A stretch of DNA of 64,000 nucleotides from Chryseobacterium lathyri (lineage in GTDB: Bacteria > Bacteroidota > Bacteroidia > Flavobacteriales > Weeksellaceae): NCBI RefSeq assembly GCF_030812195.1, contig NZ_JAUSSF010000003.1:186001-250000 (forward strand). The letters run 5' to 3'. Each line of letters opens with the position of its first letter. Within the stretch, counting starts at the first letter, position 1. The notes under the pieces are model-generated. The model made no database searches. It had not been told where the DNA came from and saw only the letters and a program-made list of their open reading frames with translations. Both the position numbers and the translations under genes were made by a program. Of the stretch, positions 45,041-54,800 are shown in pieces.

Positions 45041-45178
45041 TTATAAATTATATCTGCTTTGGTTAATCCTGTTTTTCTTAATGCTTCATCAAGCGTCCCA
45101 CTTGGTTTTAATAGCTCCTGTAGCAGCACTTTTAATACTTTCTAAATTAATATTTTTTACGGCTTGTTTTCTGTCATA
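45041..45178 (-). pseudogene. Deleted toxin cassette: linker fragment joined to a toxin tail
   Basis: From 45178 the minus strand reads RKQAVKNINLESIKSAATGA and IKTKWDA, almost the same as residues about 1289-1313 of the toxin at 47127. After GACGCT the frame meets TGA; in a shifted frame the sequence continues DEALRKTGLTKADIIYK and stops, just before the CPCC gene. A stop precedes the linker piece. So a cassette lost nearly its whole toxin domain through a deletion between the linker and the last 17 codons. Confidence 0.7.
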
Positions 45179-45214
45179 ATTTTAATTGATTATATATAAA
45201 TAAAACATCTGTCC

Positions 45215-45526
45215 TCATTGTTCAATATCCTCATAAGGTACGACTTCACCTTCACTAGTAACATTAATTAAAAATAAATCTAACCATCTGTAAGCTTCTT
45301 CTTCCGTATTATCAAACAACAGTAAATTTGCTGTTTCATGAATTAATCTCAAAGCTTCCCCATTCTGTAACTTTCTATAAATTATAAGTTTTATAATATC
45401 AACAAATTTGCTTTTGTAATATTCATTATCTCTAAGTTCTTTTCTCACTGAAACAATTGCATCAATATAAAAATTATATTGAAAATTTGCTCCTAGCAAT
45501 GATTTAAGTATCTCTAATTCTTTCAT
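45215..45526 (-). CDS. Small acidic helical protein, candidate immunity protein
   Basis: A 103-residue cytoplasmic protein (MKELEILKSLLGANFQYN to PYEDIEQ), alpha-helical and acidic overall, with LRLIHETANLLLFDNTEEEA in the middle. No family was recognised. Small acidic soluble proteins in a row after a toxin gene are most often immunity proteins for past or present toxin tips. It lies 37 bp upstream of the deleted cassette at 45178 and 36 bp after the next gene in the operon direction. Confidence 0.65.
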   Translation of the reverse strand: MKELEILKSLLGANFQYNFYIDAIVSVRKELRDNEYYKSKFVDIIKLIIYRKLQNGEALRLIHETANLLLFDNTEEEAYRWLDLFLINVTSEGEVVPYEDIEQ

Positions 45527-45562
45527 AATAATTATCTAATATCAGGAAATGCACTTTCTTAT

Positions 45563-46135
45563 CTATACATTAATCTTTTCAATATGTAGATAAGACCATT
45601 CTTCATAATTTTTAAAATTATCTGGTAATAAGCCATTATTTTCAAAAAAACTATTAATTAAATCATAATCGATAACATTACAATCTTCACCTAGTTTTGG
45701 AATATTGAAATCATTTTTCATACTTTTTGATATTCCAAAATTATCAACCAAGGAAATTCTGTCAAAGCCATTATTGTTTGAGTATAATTGCAGTAGAGAT
45801 AATTCTAACACACCACTACTAAACTTTGCAATTCTACCATTACCTAAAGTAGATTGATAATAGCCTAAAAGTATAATTGTATTAAACTTTTTTGAAAGCC
45901 TTCTTAAAAATTCATCATATAAATAAATGGAGTAATTGAATTCAAATTCTATTTCGCACCAATTATGATTATAATTATTAGATAATATAATTGTTTCATT
46001 TCCATTTTCTGAATAAAGCCACCATTTAGAATCATTTAAGGTCTCTACTTTACCAATAAGGAAATATTCTTGGAGTTCATATAATATAACTTCAATATTT
46101 TCCAATTTTATAAAGGTTTTTGAAAATGTTCCCAT
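45563..46135 (-). CDS. Unknown soluble protein, candidate immunity protein
   Basis: A 190-residue cytoplasmic protein with mixed alpha/beta make-up: KWWLYSENGNETIILSNNYN, WCEIEFEFNYSIYLYDEF, and an acidic C-terminal part (LPDNFKNYEEWSYLHI). I do not recognise the family. It starts 4 bp after the stop of the pentapeptide-type gene. It is without a signal peptide, as expected for an immunity protein against a cytoplasm-acting toxin. Other possibilities cannot be excluded. Confidence 0.65.
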   Translation of the reverse strand: MGTFSKTFIKLENIEVILYELQEYFLIGKVETLNDSKWWLYSENGNETIILSNNYNHNWCEIEFEFNYSIYLYDEFLRRLSKKFNTIILLGYYQSTLGNGRIAKFSSGVLELSLLQLYSNNNGFDRISLVDNFGISKSMKNDFNIPKLGEDCNVIDYDLINSFFENNGLLPDNFKNYEEWSYLHIEKINV

Positions 46136-46139
46136 TATT

Positions 46140-46634
46140 TTAATCTAATATAAAATTGCTTTTGATAAAAGTATCAGGAGAAAATATTAATCCCTCTGGA
46201 TTACAATTAATAATTCGACAATTTTTTAAAGTATTACTTGAAATGTCAAAATAAATAAAATTACATTTTAGAAAGTATGTACTTATAAATGAACTTGATA
46301 ACATATCTGTTTTATAATAATTCGTTTCATAAAAGATTGTATTTTCAAAACTAACCTCATGCATCCCAAAATCAATAGATTCAAATTCACAATTATTAAA
46401 TAAACATTGTTTGAAAGTAGATTTGTTAAAATATACTGTTTCAAATTTTATATTTTTAAAAACACAATTTTCGAAAATATTATTTCTCAATCCCGTATAT
46501 TCAAACTTTATATTTTCAAATATGTAATCTGATATATGTAGGTTGTCAATATTTGATTTCGCTCCGTCTTGGTAAGACATAATAATAGCATTCAAATTAT
46601 CATTATTTATTTTTTTCATGATACATTTGGGCAA
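46140..46634 (-). CDS. Pentapeptide-repeat protein, candidate immunity protein B
   Basis: A 164-residue protein with pentapeptide-like repeats from about 25 to 150: FENCVFKNIKFETVYFNKST, FKQCLFNNCEFESIDF, and FLKCNFIYFDISSN. It resembles the 42953-43444 protein in length and layout, although the two have drifted. The likely start is the second ATG (46619, MKKINNDN), which shortens the overlap with the upstream gene to 17 bp. A phosphomimic or beta-helix inhibitor role is known for some pentapeptide proteins; here immunity is inferred from the position behind the ART toxin. Confidence 0.72.
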   Translation of the reverse strand: MPKCIMKKINNDNLNAIIMSYQDGAKSNIDNLHISDYIFENIKFEYTGLRNNIFENCVFKNIKFETVYFNKSTFKQCLFNNCEFESIDFGMHEVSFENTIFYETNYYKTDMLSSSFISTYFLKCNFIYFDISSNTLKNCRIINCNPEGLIFSPDTFIKSNFILD

Positions 46635-47124
46635 TATCCAATTTACTTTCCAAATAAAGAATATTTGCTTTTTTTATAAAATAATGTTCCAATTCCCCAT
46701 TTAGACAATCATATATGATAGATTTTATTCTGTCATAAAACAAACTTTTTATTTTTTTGCAATCTCTAAATCTATTAACATTTTTTTTCTCTACATATAA
46801 ATGTGCTATTAATCTTGTTATTTGAAAACTGTTTTCCTCTGTATTTTTTAATTTGCTAAGCACTAAATCTATAGCCTCTACTAAATCTATAATGCTCTCT
46901 TCATAAATAAAAAGACCCAATTTAAATCCCTCTGTTTTTTTACTTGATTTTGAGCGATAAATTCGTTCTAGTTGCTTTTCTTTACTATTTATGTTATTCC
47001 ACCTTTCATCAGTATCTACCTCATAAGAATAAAACTCATTATTTAACCATATAAATTCTTCTTTTAAATTTTTATATGGACCTACGTAGTTTGAATAATT
47101 TTCCTTTATTATTTTCCAATCCAT
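46603..47124 (-). CDS. Probable immunity protein for the ADP-ribosyltransferase tip
   Basis: A 173-residue helical, soluble protein (MDWKIIKENYSNYVGPYKNL to QMYHEKNK), starting 2 bp after the stop of the full-length toxin gene. The first gene behind a polymorphic toxin is by rule the cognate immunity gene. It contains TEGFKLGLFIYEESIIDLVE and an RLIAHLYVEKK stretch; no family name is known to me. It overlaps the next gene. If correct, it should bind the ART domain at residues about 1400-1559 of the neighbour. Confidence 0.7.
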   Translation of the reverse strand: MDWKIIKENYSNYVGPYKNLKEEFIWLNNEFYSYEVDTDERWNNINSKEKQLERIYRSKSSKKTEGFKLGLFIYEESIIDLVEAIDLVLSKLKNTEENSFQITRLIAHLYVEKKNVNRFRDCKKIKSLFYDRIKSIIYDCLNGELEHYFIKKANILYLESKLDIAQMYHEKNK

Positions 47125-47126
47125 AA

Positions 47127-50100
47127 TTACAGCTCTTTAATTTTATAAATTTTCACATCTGAAGATGTTGAATTATTTTTAATTTCTAACAATTTATATT
47201 TACTATTAGTTTTTAGTAACACTTCAAATTCAGAACTATTAATTGATTTTAAATCAGTCCCTGATTTTGCTTCGATTTCCCACATTACACTACCATTATT
47301 ACCTCTCATAAAATCACTAGCAATATAATCTTTAGTTGAAGTAGAAGTAAATCTTCCATTAAAATTAAAATCTTGTCCAACACTTAAAGTTTTTGCAAAA
47401 TCAGATTCGGCTTTTCCTGCCCCTCTAAAAACAGTACCATTATATTTTGGTAATTTAGACTGTGCAGATTCCATTAATTTTTTCATTTCATTATATTCTG
47501 CTGTCATAGGCATCTCACCTGCTAATGCTTTATTAAAATCACTATAATAATTGTCTTGTATAAATAATTTTAAAGATGCTTCTTCAGCGACTGTCACTCC
47601 ATCTCCAAATTTTCTGATATGAGAACCATTTTCTAAAGGTTCATATATTTGTTTAAATTTAGGATTTTTAAGCAAGTCTTCTAAACTACTAGCGATATCT
47701 CCTACTTCCTTTTTAACAAATTTTTCTCCCGTATCTTCAACTCCATCCTTCAATCCGTCTGCTCCTTTTTTGAAGAATCCTGCTCCCATTGCTATCGATA
47801 CAATAGTAACACCATCTTTACCCATTTCATGGTAAGTAATGTGTCCAGGGCTATTGGCATAAGCGTCCCATTTGGTTTTAATAGCTCCTGTAGCGGCAGT
47901 TTTAATACTTTCTAAATTAATATTTTTTACTGCTTTCCAAAGTCCATCTCTTACTTCTTGTTTTGTAGAAACATCATACCCTAATTTTATCAATTGTGGA
48001 TAATCCATAATTTCTTCAATCACCCCATCTCCAACTCCTGCAAATGTTGGCGGTATATGAATGTTAGAATTACTGTAGCCTTCATCTTTATTCCAATAAT
48101 TTTTTGGTAATGCTGCATCTTCCCAAACGCTTCCCCCAAGCTCACCAAGTGTTTTCAGCCAGCCTCTGCCATTCATCTTACGTACCCAAAACTCGCCACC
48201 ATCTTCTGTGGTTTGCTTTTGCTCTGCAGATTCATTCCCGTCTAAACCGCCTAATTCATTAAGCTTCTCATTCATCAGAGTTTTTACCTGTTGCTCAATT
48301 CCCTCTTTTTGGTCTTTGGTTTTAACGTTTCCTGTTTTCTTAAGCTCAAATTCCGCAGAGAATTTTCCGTCTTTGTTCTTGAAGATTTTTATTTCATATT
48401 TTCCCTGAGAATCAGTAATAGTATCAAATAAATCTCCTTTATCCTGAACAGTCTGCTGACATCCGGTAGAAGTTATAATATCTACTTGTGGAAGATTTGA
48501 TACTACTGATATATCCGCAATAGCTCCTCCGAAATATTTGTTAGATGAAATCTGACTACCTGTAATATCCATTTCTCCTTTATGGATTCTGTATTCAGAT
48601 TTATTATTTCCAAGATTTACCCAAAGTATATAATAGACGGAATATTTACCGGCTCCATTATAGTTGTAGCTAGTGTCTGCAAATAAAATTCTGTTCCCTA
48701 GATTATCTTTTTCCCAGCCACTTTTATCTTTTTTAACTTTATAAAAACCATCAAATGTTTTCTGGTTAAGCTGATACTGAGTAGCGTTATCCCAATAAAA
48801 ACCATCAGGAGTTTTAAATCCGTGAAGCACATTATTCTGGTAGCTCTGCGGAGGAGTACAATAGAATGATATTTCCGTCCCTTTAACGAGTTTAATAAGT
48901 TTGTTGGATGGAGTTATAAAATATCCGTCTTCATTTAGTATGAATTTTTTATCAACATCTTGTCCACTACTTTGTCCCTGGAACGCATACAGTTTAAACG
49001 CAGGATCATTTACCTGCTTCCAATCCAAATGAGAAAGCTCTTCCCCTGTGCTGTAATCCATTAGCAGATCTGTAGCTCCTTTTGTCGTCTGGTAAGCTTT
49101 CCAAGGGTGCTCCAACTTAAATACACCATGACCTAATTCATGGGCACCCGTTTTCTGCGGAGCATTGTTATACACATATCCAAACTGACCATTCAGACGC
49201 ATATATCCATTCTGACCTGTAGAAGAAGTCTTGTTGGTAACGAATAATACATATCTTGCATCAGTACCTTTGTAAAGCACGTTGATCTGCTGTTGCTGAG
49301 AACTGTAGGTACTCATGAGATCAGCATCTTCGCTACTGATCGTATTACCGCTTACAATGCTGCTGATATCTAAGACAGGTTCTTCTTTTACGGTAAAGCT
49401 AACCCCGATCTTATTATAAACCTGATTGATCTTATTGCCCTGTGCCTGTAGTTTAGATTGAGAATTGGCATCTAATGGCACCAGGCTTACATTGACCGTT
49501 TTAGGACTCAGATGTACCAGTCGGAAATTGCTGATTACTTTTTGTTTTCCTGTGCTCTCTTTCGGCATCAGTACAGCAATTACCTCTTCTTCGGCATAAT
49601 CAAATGTTCCCGGAAGTTTGAGCTGGTAATTTCTCTCTGTATTTGTCTTACTAAGTTCTATAGCTTCAATAGCCTTCCCTAAGCTCAATGTCTTAAAGAT
49701 AATTTTGGCATCTTTAAGTGCAGGATCAGTAATGCTTACTTTAGCATCAAACAATTCTGTCTGTTTGTTTACTGTAGCTTTATAAGGAACATATACCGTA
49801 TTGTTTTCTGTATCTTTTACTGAAGGATATTTAGATTTTGGAAGTTTTGTTTTATCTGCGGTATCATACGCGAATTTTCCGTTGGCATCTTCTTTCCATT
49901 CGATTTTAATACCTTTTGCAGTGTATTGGTTAACAGCCGCTGTATTTCCACTTCCGGTAACGCCATCGGTATTTGATGAAGTTGACGCTCCGCCTTCTGC
50001 CTCTTTACCAACTTTAGTTACATTTCCATTTTCATCAACCGTCCAGATATTCCCATCTTTATCTTTGATCTGATAATCTTTTCCTCCAGGGAAATCCTGC

Positions 50101-51806
50101 TGACTTGAGGTCCCTCCCGTACCAAAATCACCATAAACGGTAACTTTCCCCGGAGGTGGCGTAGCCGTATAAGTGACATTCGTAATAACATAATCTACGG
50201 TAACATCCTTTACTCCTGCATCACCAAATGTTTCTCCTAAACCTCCCGAAGCATAATGTACTGCAGTTTCATTCGGATCATAAGTGGTTTCAATAACTCC
50301 TTCGATCAGTTTTTTATCGGTATTAAGCTTAATATTGGTAAAGCTTACCTTGATTTTTGTATCTGCCAAATACGGAACTTCAATATATCCTGTCCCAGTA
50401 TATACTCCACTTCCCTGTGCTGATAATACCGTAACAGGGAAATCTCCTGCCATAAAGACTTCATTATTTCCTAATTGAGTATTTAATGGAGTTTTATTGG
50501 CGATATCAATGGCAGGCATAATCCCGCACTGGTAATTATTATCTACATCATTAGCATCAGTTGTGAAATATTGTATTCCGCTATATGAATAGGCGTTTCC
50601 TCCGGAATTGCCGTTTTCAAATGGATTGGTGTTATTAAAAGTCTGTATATTTCCACACACAGAACCGATACGGTATTCGTACTCGGTTTGGTCTTCCAGT
50701 CCGGTAAGAATGGCAGAAGCCTGGTAACTTTGCTGGCTTACCCATTCTGCCGTGCTTCCTTTTTTACGGTACTGCACATTATACAGACCTGCCGGTTGAC
50801 CTGCAATGCTCCATTTTAGTTCTACCCTTCCTCTGCCAACATTTTTAGCCATTAAAAGTGTAGGAACGGCGCAGTTTTCTACATAGTCAAAATAAAAAAT
50901 CTCGGAGAAACCATTGTTTTTATACACTCCGTTATCGTCCGTTGGATTAGCTCCTAAAACCGGATTTCCAGACTTAGCCTGTACCTGCCATGCATATCTC
51001 TTGCCCGGTAGCAGCTGGGTTTTATCAATTCCATAATATAAGGTAGGAGCATAAGTTTCTTCTGTCCAAAGTGCAGGTGCAGAAAGAAATCCTGAAATCG
51101 GACTCTGCCCCTGATCCCAAAGCTCTTTTAAGGTAAAAATATATTTCGTGTTGGGTGCAATCTGTCTCGGCATCCATTGGAACACAATACCGGCTCCTCC
51201 GCTGTAAGGTGAAAGCGCCTGCACTTTTTCGGCATTTTGAGGCAGCGTAAGCATGGGTGGATCATACTGAACCATGAACACCGTAGCACAGGCTTTCGCT
51301 GAAAGATTGTTTTTAGTAAAATAATCATAAGCCTGAAAACAGAACTGGTAAACGCCATCAGACAACGGTTTGGAATACTGAACAGCATTGATTCCCGATA
51401 GATTCTGTAGTTCAAATAAGGATCTGAGGTCTACATTGGTCAATGTAACATTGTTACCCGGATAAAGCATAAAAGGATTCATGCCCACAATAAAATCATT
51501 GGATCTCGCCAGTGGAACGGCATTTAAACCCGCCTCCAGGGAAAATTTAATTCCTGTCTGATGCTGAGGTTCTAATAAATCAGTCATTAAAACCTGCAGC
51601 TGAAGCTTGTTATCAGTACTTGTCGCATAATCCCCTATTTTTAAACTATAGGGTGGTATTACGACAGGAATCAGTTTAACAGGATACTGCTGGGATTTTA
51701 CAGCAGTAGGAACTAATCCCAAGACTATAATCAGGAATATGGTGACAAACTTCAAATAGGAGTTTATCAGTATTTCTTTATATGGATTAAAATAACTCTT
51801 AGTCAT
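47127..51806 (-). CDS. Polymorphic toxin: TANFOR-like N-terminus, HExxH peptidase motif, ADP-ribosyltransferase tip
   Basis: A 1559-residue secreted toxin. Signal or anchor segment at about 18-38 (VTIFLIIVLGLVPTAVKS). The first 190 residues (YPVKLIPVVIPPYSLKIGDY, then LSDGVYQFCFQAYD) look like the TANFOR domain of Bacteroidota surface and toxin proteins. An Fn3 domain lies at about 315-395. HELGHGVFKLEH (889-900) is an HExxHxxxxxxH metallopeptidase site, probably for self-cleavage. The linker (about 1290-1370: WDAYANSPGHITYHE, GAGFFKKGADGLKDG) occurs in three places in the island. The tip has the R-STS-ExE motifs of arginine-type ADP-ribosyltransferases: R1461 in FRGAGK, STSTKDY near 1489, and E1526/E1528 in SSEFEVLL. 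No T9SS CTD is present, so export must depend on partners. Confidence 0.88.
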   Translation of the reverse strand: MTKSYFNPYKEILINSYLKFVTIFLIIVLGLVPTAVKSQQYPVKLIPVVIPPYSLKIGDYATSTDNKLQLQVLMTDLLEPQHQTGIKFSLEAGLNAVPLARSNDFIVGMNPFMLYPGNNVTLTNVDLRSLFELQNLSGINAVQYSKPLSDGVYQFCFQAYDYFTKNNLSAKACATVFMVQYDPPMLTLPQNAEKVQALSPYSGGAGIVFQWMPRQIAPNTKYIFTLKELWDQGQSPISGFLSAPALWTEETYAPTLYYGIDKTQLLPGKRYAWQVQAKSGNPVLGANPTDDNGVYKNNGFSEIFYFDYVENCAVPTLLMAKNVGRGRVELKWSIAGQPAGLYNVQYRKKGSTAEWVSQQSYQASAILTGLEDQTEYEYRIGSVCGNIQTFNNTNPFENGNSGGNAYSYSGIQYFTTDANDVDNNYQCGIMPAIDIANKTPLNTQLGNNEVFMAGDFPVTVLSAQGSGVYTGTGYIEVPYLADTKIKVSFTNIKLNTDKKLIEGVIETTYDPNETAVHYASGGLGETFGDAGVKDVTVDYVITNVTYTATPPPGKVTVYGDFGTGGTSSQQDFPGGKDYQIKDKDGNIWTVDENGNVTKVGKEAEGGASTSSNTDGVTGSGNTAAVNQYTAKGIKIEWKEDANGKFAYDTADKTKLPKSKYPSVKDTENNTVYVPYKATVNKQTELFDAKVSITDPALKDAKIIFKTLSLGKAIEAIELSKTNTERNYQLKLPGTFDYAEEEVIAVLMPKESTGKQKVISNFRLVHLSPKTVNVSLVPLDANSQSKLQAQGNKINQVYNKIGVSFTVKEEPVLDISSIVSGNTISSEDADLMSTYSSQQQQINVLYKGTDARYVLFVTNKTSSTGQNGYMRLNGQFGYVYNNAPQKTGAHELGHGVFKLEHPWKAYQTTKGATDLLMDYSTGEELSHLDWKQVNDPAFKLYAFQGQSSGQDVDKKFILNEDGYFITPSNKLIKLVKGTEISFYCTPPQSYQNNVLHGFKTPDGFYWDNATQYQLNQKTFDGFYKVKKDKSGWEKDNLGNRILFADTSYNYNGAGKYSVYYILWVNLGNNKSEYRIHKGEMDITGSQISSNKYFGGAIADISVVSNLPQVDIITSTGCQQTVQDKGDLFDTITDSQGKYEIKIFKNKDGKFSAEFELKKTGNVKTKDQKEGIEQQVKTLMNEKLNELGGLDGNESAEQKQTTEDGGEFWVRKMNGRGWLKTLGELGGSVWEDAALPKNYWNKDEGYSNSNIHIPPTFAGVGDGVIEEIMDYPQLIKLGYDVSTKQEVRDGLWKAVKNINLESIKTAATGAIKTKWDAYANSPGHITYHEMGKDGVTIVSIAMGAGFFKKGADGLKDGVEDTGEKFVKKEVGDIASSLEDLLKNPKFKQIYEPLENGSHIRKFGDGVTVAEEASLKLFIQDNYYSDFNKALAGEMPMTAEYNEMKKLMESAQSKLPKYNGTVFRGAGKAESDFAKTLSVGQDFNFNGRFTSTSTKDYIASDFMRGNNGSVMWEIEAKSGTDLKSINSSEFEVLLKTNSKYKLLEIKNNSTSSDVKIYKIKEL

Positions 51807-51857
51807 CTTTCGGTGTTCGTATTTGTTGTTTTTGAGTAAATAAGTAATTTTACTTAC

Positions 51858-54800
51858 TTATTTAAATTCATAGTTTATTTGTTTTTCTGTTCCCTGCTTA
51901 TTACCCGGCAACGTATATTTAGCTTTCACATTGTATCTGGTTTCAGGGATAATTCCATAGGTTGATTCCAGCAAAGCATTAATCACCTGTGGTCTTGTAT
52001 TAGCCGGAGAGCCTACATATTTAGACGCAGCTTTCGAGATCAGCTCGTACCAGTCGGATTTATAATAGCTGAATAAATCATATTTGAATGGGAAGGTTTG
52101 TTTTAAGAACCCGTTTCCTTTATCGCTTCCTAAATACTGCATATAGGATGTAAAGACAGGGAATGCTTTTACCGGTGGAATTCCTGCAAAATCGTCTTCA
52201 CTTTCAGCTCTGTTTAAGGTCAGCTCATCAATCGGATAGTTATTGTAAATCAATCCTTTAAATTTACCCGCAAAAGAATCATCCATTAATGCCGTAAGAT
52301 CAATAAGAGGTTTATTGTCTGTATATTTCGATCCTGAAATTTCAGTGGCATCAAAATATTCATCAGCATTCATATTATTCTGAAGAGTAACCACATCGGA
52401 GCTTAGTTTGATCCATAAAGGATTAAAGTTCAATGAGGACAGTTTATTCTCGAAAGTAGTATACTTACTGGTTCTGAAAGTATAGGCCAGTCTTTCGATC
52501 TCTCCATCTTTGGAAAGACTTTGAGCTTTTTTCACTTCTGTAGTTACCGATACGGCAGAATCATCGGTATTTTCTTCTGTTTTTACGGTCTCTTCAACTG
52601 TATCATTTCCTGTGGAAGCATTATTCCCATTTTTATTTTTAGCAATTAATGCAAATGTGTAGTCTTTCTGTTTACCAAGATTAGGGGTATTGAAGTTGAC
52701 CGTATTATCATTGGCATTATAAGAGAAATTGCTTTCAGTTGGTGATTCAGCAGCAAAAGCGGTCACAGTGTTCCAGTTAGGATCATCAAATAAATAATCC
52801 TGTCCACGCTTAAGCTTTATATAACCTGTATTGGCTTCTCCGGTGTAATAATTTTCCTGTTCAGGAACCGGATAGGCATATTTGATATTGCTTAAAGGAA
52901 TAACATTTGGTGCTGATCCTGTTGTAAAGATTCTTTCTTCTATTTCAATTGCTTTTTGTCCGTCTGCCATTACCACTTCATACATTCCGTTCTTTTTCTC
53001 CATAAAGCTCACCTGAGCAATTGCTTTCAGGGTTTTATTTGGAGGAAGAATATCTTCAGAAACAAAGTTGGCAACATCTTTAGAATTGGCATATTCTATG
53101 ACTCCTTTAATTTCTTTACCCTGATCATCTACAATTGTCATCTTATCGACAACAACCTTATAGGTATGATCGCCATCGTCCTCAGGAATAACAATAGGCT
53201 CATTAACCCGCACTGCAAATGTTGCCTGCGGAATAGCAAATACGTCTACATCTGTTTCCTCTTTTTTAGGGGTAAGGTCAGAAATGATTTTCATGCCTCC
53301 AAGAACGGATGAGTTTTCTAGTACACATTCTTCTCCAAATTCCATCTTGAATCTGAATCTTCCTTTGATCATACCTCCAAGCAGATTATAATATCCTCCA
53401 AGGTATCCTCTCACCCAATAAGGATTAGGTCCTTTTGCCTGTAATAAAGAAGCAACTCCTGCTTTGATAATCGGAATTTTCTTTTTGATGAACCAAAGTT
53501 TTATTTTAATTCCAAGCTCACCCTGTAAATAAACATAAGCCTGTCCGTTGGCATACCATCCATTGATACCGATCTGCTCTCCGCCGCGGTTTGAACATTT
53601 TGCCTCACCATAATTTTTCAGCATAATATCTGTTCCTAAACCTGCCTGGAAACGGGCGTAAAGGAATAAAGCGGTCATATCTCCGGTATCAAATTTAAGG
53701 TGGGTTCCAAAGGCAAAACCTTTTCCATCCCCTAAAGCGTTAAGGCTGCTCATATAATCAAGGTCATTGAGCTGAAGCCCTAAAATCTCTGCAACTTCAG
53801 GCGGTGGTGGCGGACTTCCCGGAATACGGGTTCCTACCATAAAGTAACTTCCGGATTGGAGATAGAAACTTCCCAGACCAACTTTCAATCCAATCATATC
53901 GGTAGGTGTCCCGATGTGCATATACCACTCATCAGGTGCAACGTGAATCACAGCCCAACCGGCTCTGCCATTGGGACCGATTCCTTTAATAATTCCGTGG
54001 GCAATATCTACAAAAACATCCAGGCTTGCATGAAAAACACTATTGTTGAAATCGTAATTCATGGCAAGCTTCGCATAAATTGCTCCCTCTACTTTTTCAG
54101 TTAGAGGATATTGCTCGTCAACAGCTTTGGTATCAAGGAAAGAATTTACATGACTGTTATTTTTCAGATCATTCAGGAATCCGGGTTTTCCTGTCATTTC
54201 TTTGAACTTATCTTTTACTCCTGCTAAAGGATCACCGGGAACTAATTTGGATATATCTGCCATCACCACAGCTTCTCCAATAAATCCGATATTAGCCAAG
54301 CCTCCATTCGGATTAGTAGAAATGTTAAAACCGGCCATAATACTCACTGCTTTGTCACTGGCTACTGAACCATAAATTCCGGCTCTTAGTGCCAATCCGA
54401 CTGTATTATCCGGCTTTAAAACCAATGCTTTATTGGCATATGCGGGATTTAAAGACATATCTCTATCCGGAACCATGTGATAAAATGCTCCGCCTGTAAA
54501 TCCTGTAATCGTTAAAGCGGTTGCCTGAATTTTAAGTCCTTTGACTGAACCTTCAAATCCCCAATAACGGAAAGTACTGTTTCCGTAAGCAGCATTAACT
54601 TCAACCTCTATTCCTTTTGGTGCTCTCAGTTCAGCTTTGAGTTGTGCTGTAAATCCATTTCCATATAATGGATCATTACGCATTATCTGGAATTCGCCCG
54701 TTACAATAGCAATGCCGATATCTACTTTTCTCAGTCCCAGTTTTGTTAAACTAAAACCATCGTATTTCCATCGTTGTTTATTATTTTCGTTAGTAATAAG

